A stretch of 64,000 bases of DNA from Terriglobia bacterium (GCA_020073495.1 JAIQFD010000001.1:372001-436000); one strand, 5' to 3'; positions 37,700 through 46,823 are shown, counted from the first letter of the stretch. Made by a program: numbers and translations. Notes: generated from the letters alone by a model not told the origin.

Positions 37700-39862
37700 T
37701 CATCGCGAGAATCTGACGGCCACGTGTCCGCCGGCCGGGATGCGGCTGCCGGGCGGCGGCATCTGTTCGCGCGCGATGCCATTGCCCACCACGTCGATCT
37801 CGATCCCCGTCTGCTGCGCGATCTCCAGCGCGCTGCGCACTCCCTTCCCCAGCAGCGACGGCACGATCACGCCGCCCTCGGTGTCCACGACGACCGTCCC
37901 GGATGTCTGCATCGGCGGGCCGGCAGGCGCGGTCAATGGCGGAGCAGGTCCGGATGGCGCCGGTGAGCGCGTCTTCAGGGCCACGTTCAAGACCTTCGCA
38001 GTAGCCGCGACCTCCGGGCTCGGCACTTTGGCCGGGACCTTGACCTCCGGCGTCGGAGCTGCTTCCGCGTCCACGATCTCCGCGCCGCCGCCCAGCCGGT
38101 CCGGCGAGCTCTCGTCCAGGTCTTCGTCCTTGACCTTCGCCAGCAGCATGCGCCGCTGCGGCGAATTCCTTGCGTCGGCGTCCTGCGGGACATTCAGGTA
38201 GGCGAGCACCTGCTGCGTCACCCGCGTCCACACCGGCGCGGCCACCTGTCCGCCCTGGTGCAGCCCCTGCGCCGAATCGATGATCACCACCACCGTGATC
38301 GCCGGTTCGTTGACCGGCGCAAACCCCGCAAATGAGCCGATGTACTTCGACTTCGAATACGCCCCGGTCGCAGGATCAACCTTCTGCGCGGTGCCGGTCT
38401 TGCCCGCCGAGGTGTAACCGTCGAGCAGCGCCTTGCGGCCGGTGCCGTGCAGCACCACGCTCTCCAGCATCTTTTTCATCTCGACCGCGGTGAGGGGCGA
38501 GATCACGCGGCGTTGCTTGGGGACGTGGAAGGCGACGCGCTGCAGCGGCGCATTCGACGGCGTGCTGCCGGCCACGATCCGCGGCGGCGTGTAGAGCCCG
38601 TCGTTGGCGATGGTGGAGACCATCGCCGCAAGCTGCACTGCGGAGATCCCGATCTCCTGCCCCATGGAGATGGCGCCGATCGAGACTTTCGACCAACGGC
38701 TGACCGGCTTGGCCAGGCCCCGGGTCTCGCCCGGCAGCTCGATCCCGCTCTGCGAGCCGAAGCCGAAGGCGCGGATGTAGTGGTCGAAGCGCTCATCACC
38801 CAGCCGCAGGCCCACCTTGATGGCGCCTACGTCGCTGGAGTGCGTCACGATGTCGGAAACGCTGAGCATACCGAACTTCTCATGGTCGCGGATGCGCAGG
38901 CCGCCGATCTGGATCGCGCCCTCCTGGCAATCGATCATCTCCTCGGGGCGAGTGACCTTCTCTTCCAGTGCCGCGGCGATGGTCACGATCTTGAAGGTCG
39001 AACCGGGCTCGTACACGTCCGATACCGCGCGGTTCTTCAGCGCCTGCGCCGGCACCTTTCCGAAGACGTTGGGATTGAAGGTCGGCCGGTTGGCCAGCGC
39101 CAGCACCTCCCCGGTGTGCGGGTTCTGCACGATGATGGTCGCACCTTCGGCCCGGGTCTCCCGCATGGCGCGCTCCAGTTCGCGCTCCGCGATGTACTGG
39201 ATCTTTTCGTCGATGGTGAGGACGAGGTTCTTGCCGCTGTCGGGCTGGCGCTCCACGCGCCCGAACCAGCGGCGCTTGGCGTCCACGGAAATGAGCATCT
39301 TCCCCGGCCGCCCGTGCAGCTGATCGTCGTACTCGCGCTCCAGCCCGCCCAGGCCTTCGTCGTCGAGGCCAACGTAGCCGAGCGCCTGTGCCGCCAGCTC
39401 GCGCTTGGGATAGAAGCGCTTGGACTCCTTCTGGAAGTAAATACCTTTGAGATTCAGTGCCCGCACGCGCTCGCTGTCCTGGGCGTCCACCTTGCGCGCG
39501 ATCCAACTGAAGGCGCGCGAGGACTTCATGCGCGCCAGGATGTCGTCGGCATCGAGCTTCAGCACCCTGGCAAGGATCGCCGCCGTACTCTGCTGATCGG
39601 GGATCTCCGAGGGCACGGCGAAGATCGAGTCGACCTGCACCGACATGGCCAGCTCGTGGCCGTTGCGGTCGTAGATGATGCCGCGCTTGGGCGCGACTTC
39701 GATGGAGCGCTGCTGCTGCCGCCGCGCCTGCTGCGCAAAATCGCCGTAGTGCAGGACCTGGAGGTAGACGAGACGGAAGCCGATGGCGATGAGCCAGACA
39801 ATAAGGATCCCTGCGAGGACATAGAGACGCCGGGTTGCGATGGCCGCGCTGTTCGCTGGCAT
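37700..39862 (-). CDS. ftsI: Class B penicillin-binding protein with PASTA domain (FtsI/PBP3)
   Basis: The 720-residue protein has one N-terminal membrane helix (residues 13-34), a dimerisation/pedestal region (RSIEVAPKRGIIYDRNGHEL), and a transpeptidase domain with S288-T-F-K291 in YEPGSTFKIVTIAAAL, SSD in THSSDVGAI and KTG in SAGKTGTAQKV. A Pro/Ala-rich linker leads to a C-terminal PASTA domain (VVPSLLGKGVRSALEIAQQT) ending VAVRFSR. It crosslinks septal peptidoglycan with FtsW. A PASTA domain on FtsI is usual in some phyla but absent in Proteobacteria. Confidence 0.96.
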   Translation of the reverse strand: MPANSAAIATRRLYVLAGILIVWLIAIGFRLVYLQVLHYGDFAQQARRQQQRSIEVAPKRGIIYDRNGHELAMSVQVDSIFAVPSEIPDQQSTAAILARVLKLDADDILARMKSSRAFSWIARKVDAQDSERVRALNLKGIYFQKESKRFYPKRELAAQALGYVGLDDEGLGGLEREYDDQLHGRPGKMLISVDAKRRWFGRVERQPDSGKNLVLTIDEKIQYIAERELERAMRETRAEGATIIVQNPHTGEVLALANRPTFNPNVFGKVPAQALKNRAVSDVYEPGSTFKIVTIAAALEEKVTRPEEMIDCQEGAIQIGGLRIRDHEKFGMLSVSDIVTHSSDVGAIKVGLRLGDERFDHYIRAFGFGSQSGIELPGETRGLAKPVSRWSKVSIGAISMGQEIGISAVQLAAMVSTIANDGLYTPPRIVAGSTPSNAPLQRVAFHVPKQRRVISPLTAVEMKKMLESVVLHGTGRKALLDGYTSAGKTGTAQKVDPATGAYSKSKYIGSFAGFAPVNEPAITVVVIIDSAQGLHQGGQVAAPVWTRVTQQVLAYLNVPQDADARNSPQRRMLLAKVKDEDLDESSPDRLGGGAEIVDAEAAPTPEVKVPAKVPSPEVAATAKVLNVALKTRSPAPSGPAPPLTAPAGPPMQTSGTVVVDTEGGVIVPSLLGKGVRSALEIAQQTGIEIDVVGNGIAREQMPPPGSRIPAGGHVAVRFSR

Positions 39863-39980
39863 TTCCTCGTCTGACGATCAGATGGCATGGCGGCCCGACG
39901 GGCGGGCCGCCACGATTTGGACTGCTCCCGGCCGGGACCCTGGTTCAAGCGCCGGCCGGTATCTTACCCCGTCCAAACTT

Positions 39981-40430
39981 CTAGTACTGGACCGTCGGCA
40001 TCACCACGGAAACGCGCGCCATCACCGGACCGCCGGGGTCGCGGTCGTCGCCCGAATCCATACGCAGGATCTGCCCGGCCTGCGGCGCCACCAGACCCAT
40101 CTGCTGGGCCAGGGCGTCGATGCGCTCGGGATCGCGCAGCGAGGCTTCCTCAAGCCGCAGCGCACGGTTCAGTTCCGCCACTCCGTCTCGTTGCGCCCGC
40201 AGCGCCTCGATGCGGTAGCCGTACTCGATGGCGCTGAAATGCTGCCAGGCGTAGCCGATCACCAGCGCGAACAGCACCACCAGCGCCACGGTGAACATCC
40301 CCATCTCGCGGTTGCGCTCGTGGTCGGTCACCTTCACGAGCCGCGAGTTGTCGATGTGCTTGGCGATGTAGATCTCCGGCGCACAGGGGCGCCGTCCCAC
40401 CGCCGGCGAAGTCCACGCTCCGGCCGCCAT
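39981..40430 (-). CDS. ftsL: FtsL-like divisome protein
   Basis: The 149-residue protein has a cytosolic N-terminus, one membrane helix (MFTVALVVLFALVIGYAWQH) and a periplasmic coiled coil with IEALRAQRDGVAELNRALRL and a PERIDALAQQMGLVAPQAGQ motif. This is the layout of FtsL/FtsB bitopic division proteins, and the position between rsmH and ftsI is that of ftsL. The ATG directly follows the stop codon of the 57-residue gene upstream. Confidence 0.88.
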   Translation of the reverse strand: MAAGAWTSPAVGRRPCAPEIYIAKHIDNSRLVKVTDHERNREMGMFTVALVVLFALVIGYAWQHFSAIEYGYRIEALRAQRDGVAELNRALRLEEASLRDPERIDALAQQMGLVAPQAGQILRMDSGDDRDPGGPVMARVSVVMPTVQY

Positions 40431-40604
40431 CTAGGCCACACCTACGAGTCCCTGGTTGTACGAGAAGTTGTAGATGAACGTGTCGCGGCTCTGGTGGACG
40501 TCCACCTTGATGACGTCCGCCTCACCTGCACGCATCATGTGCGCATGCTGCTCCGCGCGTTCCACGCTCTCCATCAACTCTTCGATCACTCTTCCTGTGT
40601 ACAT
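40431..40604 (-). CDS. 57-residue conserved-position protein in the dcw cluster
   Basis: The frame starts at ATG 40604 with a strong GGAGG 6 nt upstream and reads MYTGRVIEELMESVERAEQH, then AHMMRAGEADVIKVDVHQSR, ending with an aromatic stretch (DTFIYNFSYNQGLVGVA). Its TAG stop directly abuts the ftsL ATG, so the two are probably translationally coupled. It is soluble, with an amphipathic N-terminal helix. I do not recognise the family; the position suggests a role with cell division or simply coupling of ftsL translation. Confidence 0.7.
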   Translation of the reverse strand: MYTGRVIEELMESVERAEQHAHMMRAGEADVIKVDVHQSRDTFIYNFSYNQGLVGVA

Positions 40605-40787
40605 CGCTCACCTCCGGCCCTACCCAGACCAGGTCCAGCGAAATTCTTTCGGGACGGCGCGCTCTTATTGGGAAGGTTTGGTGAACTGCTTCGCCCGTAT
40701 CAGGAGAGAGGCAGCGCCGCCCCGAAACCTTCAACTGAAATCCACATTTCTCACAGCTTGTTTCACAGCGCCTTACAAATCCGTGGG

Positions 40788-41744
40788 CTACAGCCTTTCT
40801 GCCGCCCGTAATTTCGCGCTCCTGCTGCGAGGATTGCGATCGATCTCCTCTTCCGTGGCCGTCACCGGCTTTTTGGTCAGCAGCCGGTACAAACCCTGTT
40901 TTGCGCCTTCGCGCAGGCTGTCCTTGACTTTCCTGTCTTCCAGCGAGTGGAAGCTGATCAGGACCAGCCTTCCTCCCGGCCTGAGGACCCGGGGCGCGCT
41001 TGCCAGCAGCGCCTCCAGGTCTTCCAGCTCTCGGTTCACGTGAATTCGGATCGCTTGGAAAGTTCGAGTCGCGGGATGGATGCGGCGATCGGCCGGATTC
41101 ATTGGCCGGGCCGCGGCCGATATAACTTGCGCGAGATGAGCGGTAGTTCGTATCGGCCGCGACCGGACAATGGCTCTGGCGATTCTCCGCGACCTCCTTT
41201 CCTCACCGAATTCGTAAATCAGATCGGCGAGCTCGCGCTCGTCCATCCGATTTACCACTTGATCGGCGGTACGCTCGCCGCGCGGGTCCATGCGCATGTC
41301 GAGCGGTCCTTCCGCCTGAAAACTGAATCCCCGCTGCGCGTCGGCCAACTGGAAAGAGCTGAGCCCCAGGTCGGCCAGCAGCCCGTCTGCCGACTTCGGC
41401 GCGACGCGCTCGCTCACCTCCGCGAAGGAGGCGTGCACCAGCGTGACCTCGGGCCAGTTCCCCTCAAAATGCGGGGGAGGCTGGCTCAAACGCTTGCGGG
41501 CGATCTCCAGCGCCGCGGTGTCCTTATCGAAGCCAATCAAATGACCCTGTGCGCCGAGGCGTCTTGCGATTTCGTAACTGTGCCCGCCAGCGCCCAGTGT
41601 CGCGTCGATATAGGTCCCGCCGCGCTTTACGGCCAGGAAATCGATCGCTTCTTGTAAAAGAACCGAAACATGGCCACTGCTTTCGTTCTCGCCATGTCCG
41701 CCCCGTGGGGCGTGGTTGAATTCCCCAGAATCCTCGTCCGCCAC
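40788..41744 (-). CDS. rsmH: 16S rRNA m4C1402 methyltransferase
   Basis: The 318-residue protein has HVSVLLQEAIDFL, the SAM-binding YIDATLGAGGHSYEIARRLG, LADLGLSSFQLADAQRGFSF and the C-terminal LVLISFHSLEDRKVKDSLRE. It methylates C1402 in the ribosomal P site. It starts with GTG overlapping the mraZ TAG by one base. A gap of about 180 bp follows before the 57-residue gene. Confidence 0.98.
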   Translation of the reverse strand: MADEDSGEFNHAPRGGHGENESSGHVSVLLQEAIDFLAVKRGGTYIDATLGAGGHSYEIARRLGAQGHLIGFDKDTAALEIARKRLSQPPPHFEGNWPEVTLVHASFAEVSERVAPKSADGLLADLGLSSFQLADAQRGFSFQAEGPLDMRMDPRGERTADQVVNRMDERELADLIYEFGEERRSRRIARAIVRSRPIRTTAHLAQVISAAARPMNPADRRIHPATRTFQAIRIHVNRELEDLEALLASAPRVLRPGGRLVLISFHSLEDRKVKDSLREGAKQGLYRLLTKKPVTATEEEIDRNPRSRSAKLRAAERL

Positions 41745-42187
41745 TAGATGCCCAGTTCGTCGAGAGTCTTTTCATCCTCAGCCGTGAACGGGTTCTCTGC
41801 CATCTCCTTGCGGAACTGCTCCATGTTGCGAACTTCCAGGTACGTCAGGTTGCCCAGCACCGCGACCTCGCCTTTCAGGTCGGCCGCTTCCCGCAACAGC
41901 GCCGGCATCAGGACGCGCCCTTGGCCGTCCATCTCCACCACCTGCCCGAAATAATTTGTCCGCTGCAAAAGCTTTTTCTTGGTCGGGTTGAAGTTCGACA
42001 GGCGCGCCAGCTTCTCCTCGATGCGCTGCCACTCTTCGAACGGATACACTTGAGCAACCTTCCCATCCAGGCTGGTGATGTAAAATTCGGCGCCGGCATA
42101 CTTCTCGTCCAACACGCGCTTGAATTCCGCGGGGATCTTGAGCCGCCCCTTTTCGTCGACGCGAGTTGGATGATTGCCGCGAAACAT
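41744..42187 (-). CDS. mraZ: Transcriptional regulator MraZ
   Basis: The 147-residue protein begins MFRGNHPTRVDEKGRLKIPA and contains two SpoVT/AbrB-like swapped-hairpin repeats, each with a D-x-K/Q-GR motif (VDEKGRLKIPAEF and MDGQGRVLMPALL). MraZ binds direct repeats in its own promoter region and represses the dcw operon. It is the first gene of the cluster and is preceded by the repeat array at 42327-42391. Confidence 0.97.
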   Translation of the reverse strand: MFRGNHPTRVDEKGRLKIPAEFKRVLDEKYAGAEFYITSLDGKVAQVYPFEEWQRIEEKLARLSNFNPTKKKLLQRTNYFGQVVEMDGQGRVLMPALLREAADLKGEVAVLGNLTYLEVRNMEQFRKEMAENPFTAEDEKTLDELGI

Positions 42188-42326
42188 GTGTCGTGGGCCT
42201 TGGGCCCCTCGATCTGATTCCCGCTGCTACTGCCGCAGCCAGGGAGGTAAAAGCGGTCACGAGTTCGTTCATCTGGGGTTCGTTGGCGTCGTTTTTGGGG
42301 CTTTTCTTGTCCATCAAGCGACTGTC

Positions 42327-42391
42327 ACCACTTGTTGGCACCGCTACCCACCGACGAACTTGTATTACCACTTCTAACCACTTTGGACCAC
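42327..42391 (-). promoter_or_regulatory. MraZ operator: 10-bp-period ACCAC/GTGGT array
   Basis: On the plus strand ACCAC occurs at 42327, 42367, 42377 and 42387, all in one 10-bp register. The intermediate slots hold GGCAC (42337), CCCAC (42347) and AACTT (42357), which are degenerate copies. On the minus strand this reads GTGGT every 10 bp, preceded by AA in several copies (AAGTGGT). MraZ proteins bind tandem short G-rich repeats of this spacing. The array overlaps the expected transcription start and leader, which fits repression. Confidence 0.75.
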
Positions 42392-42419
42392 ATCCTACGC
42401 CTAAATGGTTGACTGTCAA
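42392..42419 (-). promoter_or_regulatory. Promoter of the dcw cluster
   Basis: On the minus strand a perfect TTGACA (42414-42419) and a -10-like TAGGAT (42392-42397) are 16 bp apart. The expected start near 42385 lies inside the MraZ repeat array. The mRNA would have a leader of about 200 nt before mraZ. Confidence 0.65.
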
Positions 42420-42689
42420 TAGGAATTTTGGAGGTTAGGTGCGGGTATGGGGAGACCTTGGGGAAACCGCGATTCCTTGTGCTGCCCTGCCCGCGGAACC
42501 CCAAGGGGTTGCGTTTACTGCCGTGGTGCACGCCCCTCCGGGAGCCCCCTCGGGATGATGAGCTTGGCGTCGCTAACCTGTGGAAAACAGACGTTGTTGG
42601 GAGTGGAAAGGACTTTACCGCCCTAGCTTGACGTGATTGGGCGGGGCGCCGGCTTGTTTCTACACTGCCTGCGCCCCCTCACTAAGCAC
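42420..42689. other. Intergenic stretch upstream of the dcw promoter
   Basis: These 270 bp lie between the DUF35 gene's 3' end and the dcw promoter, making about 500 bp without a gene together with the promoter, operator and leader. A perfect 14-bp palindrome AACCCCAAGGGGTT sits at 42497-42510 and another GC-rich foldable stretch at 42528-42556. No T-run follows either. No RNA family or conserved frame is recognised. Confidence 0.4.
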
Positions 42690-43268
42690 TCACGCCTTCT
42701 CACTTGGCACGAAGTAGACGTCGGTGGGCTTGAATTGAGCCAGCCGCCGAAACTTGGCTTTCACCGGCATGCCGACCTTCATTCCCTCCTGCCCCACGCC
42801 GATGACGCGGCTCAGGAACAGGGTGTTCACCCCCTCAAACTCGATCAATGCAAGGTTGAACGGTGTCTCCTTCAGAAAAGCCTCCGACCCGAAGTGGCAC
42901 GTCGTCCAGGTGTGCACGCGGCCTTGGAGGGGTAGCTCGATCCAGCGCGTGCGCCCGCCACATTCCATGCAGGACGCGCGCGGCGTGGCGAAACGGTAGT
43001 GGCACTTGGTGCACTCGCTGGCCATCAGCTTGCCTTGCGCCAGCCCGGTGAAGAAGGGCGAGTCCTCGGCATAGCTGTGGATGTAATCGATCTCGTAATG
43101 GTCCTTGACGACCAGGGGATCGGTGCGGAAGACGACCGCGCCCTGGTCGCTCTCCGGCAGCCGCACCTTGTCGTAGACCGGCTTGGGGCCGCGGACGCGC
43201 TGCGGTTTGGGAGCTGCCCCGGCCACGATTGGCGTGGTCTTTTTGCGCACAGATGCTGCTTTGGCCAT
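42690..43268 (-). CDS. Zn-ribbon/OB-fold protein (DUF35 type), thiolase partner
   Basis: The 192-residue protein has a basic N-terminal extension, a rubredoxin-like zinc ribbon with two CXXC pairs (CTKCHYRFATPRASCMECGG) and an OB-fold (GRVHTWTTCHFGSEAFLKET, PFNLALIEFEGVNTLFLSRV). Such proteins form complexes with SCP2-type thiolases and related acyl-CoA enzymes. It lies 9 bp after the thiolase gene on the same strand, so the two form an enzyme pair. Confidence 0.85.
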   Translation of the reverse strand: MAKAASVRKKTTPIVAGAAPKPQRVRGPKPVYDKVRLPESDQGAVVFRTDPLVVKDHYEIDYIHSYAEDSPFFTGLAQGKLMASECTKCHYRFATPRASCMECGGRTRWIELPLQGRVHTWTTCHFGSEAFLKETPFNLALIEFEGVNTLFLSRVIGVGQEGMKVGMPVKAKFRRLAQFKPTDVYFVPSEKA

Positions 43269-43277
43269 GATTTCCTC

Positions 43278-44579
43278 CTAATCGCCCTGGAACGGGACTG
43301 GGCTGCTGGTGCTTTCCATGATGCTGACCGTGACGTAGGTTCCGGTACCGGCGTGGCTGTGAATGGCGCCCCGCAGCTTGCGCCGGTCGCGGCCCCGCTT
43401 CTGCTTCACCTGGATGGTGGCGTCGCCGTCGTTGTGCTTGGCGATCGAGCCCTGCAGCTGCCAGAACGCGAACACCGCCTGCATCAGGCCGGTGGCGCCC
43501 ACGGGATGTCCGCAAGCGATCAGCCCGCCCGAGGGGTTCACCGGCAGCGCGCCGGTCAGTTCGGGGTGGCCCGCATCAATGTATTTGCCGCCCTCGCCAT
43601 AGCGGCACAGCCCCATGTCCTCATAGGTCTGGATCTCGCTGGAGGTGTACGCATCGTGCAGTTCGACGAAGTCCAGTTCCTCGCGCGGGTCATCGATACC
43701 GGCCTTTTCATAGGCCATCTTGGAGGCCATGCGCCCGGCCCGGAAACTGTGCACACCGGGATACTTCAAGTCTTTATACCAGCGCGGGTCTTCGTGCTTG
43801 AGCAGCGGCACCTCGCCATGCGGACGGTCGGCCATGCGCATGGCGTCAGAGCCCTGCCCCACGCCCAGGATCTTCACCGGGTTTTCGCAGTACTTTTCCG
43901 CCACCTTTTCGCTGGCCAGGATGGCCACCGCTGCCCCGTCTGACATGGTGCAGATGTCGAGCATGGTCAGCGGGTACGCCACCATGGGCGAACGGCGCAC
44001 GTCCTCCACCGTGATGTCGTAATGGTGTTGCGCCCACTTGTTGTACAGCGCGTTGCGGTGGTTCTTCACGCTCACCTTGGCCATCTGCTCCACGGTGGTG
44101 CCGAACTCGTGCATGTGCCGCACCACCATCATGGCGTAGTAGCCGCTGTAGAAGCCGCCGACCGGGTAATCGAAGTTGGTGTCGCTGGCCAAGGCGATGA
44201 ACTCGTTGCCCTTCCAGGTGTTGACATGGGACATGGTCTCGAAGCCCATGGCCACCACGCAGTCCATCCAGCCGGAAGCCACGTGCCGCCAGGCCTCCTG
44301 GAAGCACAACCCGCCGGTCGCGCCGCCGCCCTCGACCCGGATGGTGGGCTTGGGCACCAGGCCGCAGGTGTCCACAGCCATGATCCCGGCCATGAGCTGG
44401 CGGGTGAAGTGATCGCTGAAATAGCTGACCACCGTGCCGTCAATGCGGTCGCGCTTCAGCCGCGGGCAGTCGTGCCTAGCGTAATCGAAGGCTTCCTTGA
44501 CCATGCTGCGGAACGATTTCCGCGGCTCGGCCTTGGTGAACTTGGTCAGGCCCCCGGAGATCATGTAGACGGGTCGCAT
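43278..44579 (-). CDS. Thiolase-family (SCP2-like) acyl-CoA acetyltransferase
   Basis: The protein (433 residues from ATG 44579, AGGAGG 5 nt upstream) has thiolase-fold motifs: VEGGGATGGLCFQEAWRHVA with the candidate nucleophile Cys, DFVELHDAYTSSEIQTYEDM and VNPSGGLIACGHPVGATGLM with the catalytic His. It resembles lipid-transfer-type thiolases that need a DUF35 partner, encoded just downstream. It probably makes or cleaves a beta-ketoacyl-CoA; the substrate is unknown. Confidence 0.88.
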   Translation of the reverse strand: MRPVYMISGGLTKFTKAEPRKSFRSMVKEAFDYARHDCPRLKRDRIDGTVVSYFSDHFTRQLMAGIMAVDTCGLVPKPTIRVEGGGATGGLCFQEAWRHVASGWMDCVVAMGFETMSHVNTWKGNEFIALASDTNFDYPVGGFYSGYYAMMVVRHMHEFGTTVEQMAKVSVKNHRNALYNKWAQHHYDITVEDVRRSPMVAYPLTMLDICTMSDGAAVAILASEKVAEKYCENPVKILGVGQGSDAMRMADRPHGEVPLLKHEDPRWYKDLKYPGVHSFRAGRMASKMAYEKAGIDDPREELDFVELHDAYTSSEIQTYEDMGLCRYGEGGKYIDAGHPELTGALPVNPSGGLIACGHPVGATGLMQAVFAFWQLQGSIAKHNDGDATIQVKQKRGRDRRKLRGAIHSHAGTGTYVTVSIMESTSSPVPFQGD

Positions 44580-44768
44580 CAGAGCCTCCTGCACGGGCGC
44601 GCATCCGGTAAGATTGCGGGGTGGGAAAGACCGTGCGCCCGTAGCGCGCTCACACTGAGCGTGCCCGCGGGAAAAAAGCAGTGACCCGGCTCACAGACGC
44701 CGGTGACTTCGCAGAAAGAAAAAGGCCGGCTGCAGTTCCTGCCACCGGCCCGCTTCAATAGTCTAGCC

Positions 44769-46823
44769 TTAGCGGCTCGCCGTGGCCAGGGCGCGCTGGT
44801 CGCGCAGGCCCTTCTTCTTGACCTCCATCAGCGACACCGCCTTCTGCGCGATGTGCTCGGCGCTCACTTCGAACTCCTTGATCAGTTCCCAGGGCGCGCC
44901 GCTGTCCCCGAAGCGGTCCTTCACCCCGATGGCGCCGGTGATCAGGGGCACGCCGTAAAGCTCTTCGCTCTCGGTGAGCACGCTGCTGACGCGCCAGGCC
45001 AGCGCACCGATCTGGTGCTCTTCGGCCGTGACCACCACGCCCGTCTCCCTTCCCGCGCGCAGGATGGCGGCGACGTCGATCGGCTTCAGCGTGTGCAGGT
45101 TCACGACACGCGTCTCATAGCCGAAGTCCTGCTTCAGGATGTAGGCGGCCCGCATGGCTTCCGGCACCATGGGACCGCAGGCGATGATGGCGAGGTCCTC
45201 GTGCTCGTTGTCGTAGTCGGCGGCGAGCACCGTTTCGAAGGCGTCGATGAATTTTTCCGCTTCCCGCCGCAGGCGGATGACGTTGGCCTTGCCGAACACG
45301 AACGGTGTTTTATCGGTGGTCACGATGGGCGTGGCCTCGCGCGCAAAGCGCAAGTACTTCGGCCCCACGTGCTTCAGCAGCAGGTAGTCGGTCGCCTTGC
45401 GCGTCTCCACGACATCGCAGGGCACGCAGACCACCATGTTGGGCAGGCCCTGCATGGCAAAAATATCCTCCAGCGCCTGGTGCGTGGCCCCGTCCGGCCC
45501 CACCGATACGCCGCCGTGCGCTCCCGCTACCAAGACATTGAAGTTTCCGTAGCAGACGGACGTGCGCACTTGGTCGAGGTTGCGCGAGGCGGCGAAGGTC
45601 GCGTAGGTACCGAAGACCGGCAGCTTCCCTTCCCTAGCCAATCCGGCCGCTACCCCAGTCGCCGACTGCTCGGCGATGCCCATCGAGAGCCATCTCTTCT
45701 TGCGCTCGGGATTGTTGGCGTAGAACTCGCTGATGGTGATGGATCCGGAGATGTCCAGCCCCAGCGCCACCACGCGCTCGTCGCCTCCATTCGCCGCCAG
45801 CGACTGGCCGAAGCCCAGCCGCGTCGGCTTCATATCCGCCTTCATCTTCGAGTCGGCGTTCCACCAGTAGTTGCGGCGGAACTTGGGCATCTTAGCGCTC
45901 AGCTTTTTTTCCACCTCCACCTGGTACGCCTTGGCTTTTTCCAGCAATTCCTTGTACGGGACTTCTTCCAGCAGCCCGAGCTCGGTCAGTCCCTTGACCA
46001 TCTCGTCCTGGTTCGGCGCCTTGCCGTGCCAGCCCGCGATGTTCTCGCAGAAGCTGACGCCCTTGCCCTTTACCGTGTCGGCAATGATCAGCAACGGCCG
46101 TTCGGTTTGCCGTTTGCCCTGCTCCAGCGCCTCCACCACCTGCGCCATGTCGTGCCCGTTGATGCGGGTGACATCCCAGTTGAACGCCTTGTACTTGGCC
46201 GCCAGGGGATCGATGCTCATCACGTCCGACACGAACCCGTCGATCTGCAGCCGATTGCAGTCGATGATGCCGACCAGATTGTTGAGCTTGTAGTGCCCGG
46301 CCTCCATGGCCGCTTCCCAGATCTGTCCTTCCTGCTGCTCGCCGTCGCCCATGATGCAGAAGGTGGTGTGCTTCCTGTCGTTCAGCTTGGCGGCCAGCGC
46401 GATCCCCACGGCGATGCTCAGTCCCTGACCCAGCGATCCGGTCGAGGCCTCCACGCCCGGCAGCTTCACCCAGTGCGGATGCCCCTGGAAGGGGGAATAC
46501 AGTTTGCGCAACGTGACCACATCCTCTTTCGGAAAGTAGCCGGCAAACGCCAGGCCGAGGTACAGGCTCGGCGCCTTGTGCCCGGTGGACCAGATGATGC
46601 GGTCGCGGTCCTCCCAATCGGGGTTCTGTGGATCGTGATCGGCCACCTTGAGGTACAGGGCGGCGGCGATGTCCATGATGGACAGCGTGCCCCCGGCGTG
46701 GCCTGAACCCGCGGCCGCGAGCGCCACCAGGTCATAGCCGCGCATGAGGTTTGCGTTCTCCACCAGTTCGCTGATGGTGTAATCCCGTATCTTCTTGCCA
46801 GTCTTGGAGTTAGTAAGAGCCAT
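44769..46823 (-). CDS. tkt: Transketolase
   Basis: The 684-residue full-length protein has AAAGSGHAGGTLSIMDIAAA, WSTGHKAPSLYLGLAFAGYF, the thiamine-diphosphate motif MGDGEQQEGQIWEAAMEAGH ending near NCNRLQIDG-type sequence (IDCNRLQIDG), the pyrimidine-binding domain (MGIAEQSATGVAAGLAREGK) and a C-terminal domain. It transfers two-carbon units in the non-oxidative pentose phosphate pathway in the cytosol. It is a single-gene unit. Confidence 0.96.
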   Translation of the reverse strand: MALTNSKTGKKIRDYTISELVENANLMRGYDLVALAAAGSGHAGGTLSIMDIAAALYLKVADHDPQNPDWEDRDRIIWSTGHKAPSLYLGLAFAGYFPKEDVVTLRKLYSPFQGHPHWVKLPGVEASTGSLGQGLSIAVGIALAAKLNDRKHTTFCIMGDGEQQEGQIWEAAMEAGHYKLNNLVGIIDCNRLQIDGFVSDVMSIDPLAAKYKAFNWDVTRINGHDMAQVVEALEQGKRQTERPLLIIADTVKGKGVSFCENIAGWHGKAPNQDEMVKGLTELGLLEEVPYKELLEKAKAYQVEVEKKLSAKMPKFRRNYWWNADSKMKADMKPTRLGFGQSLAANGGDERVVALGLDISGSITISEFYANNPERKKRWLSMGIAEQSATGVAAGLAREGKLPVFGTYATFAASRNLDQVRTSVCYGNFNVLVAGAHGGVSVGPDGATHQALEDIFAMQGLPNMVVCVPCDVVETRKATDYLLLKHVGPKYLRFAREATPIVTTDKTPFVFGKANVIRLRREAEKFIDAFETVLAADYDNEHEDLAIIACGPMVPEAMRAAYILKQDFGYETRVVNLHTLKPIDVAAILRAGRETGVVVTAEEHQIGALAWRVSSVLTESEELYGVPLITGAIGVKDRFGDSGAPWELIKEFEVSAEHIAQKAVSLMEVKKKGLRDQRALATASR

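Noticed and set aside
41778-42419. 213-codon minus-strand frame from the mraZ leader through mraZ
   Set aside because: It overlaps mraZ in another frame and starts inside the operator; only its opening stretch (KKSPKNDANEPQMNELV) looks protein-like, which is insufficient.
42497-42510. Palindrome AACCCCAAGGGGTT as a terminator
   Set aside because: No T-run on either strand and no loop-sized spacer; kept only as part of the spacer description.
44703-46706. 667-codon plus-strand frame opposite transketolase
   Set aside because: Transketolase on the minus strand is unmistakable; the opposite frame is a shadow.
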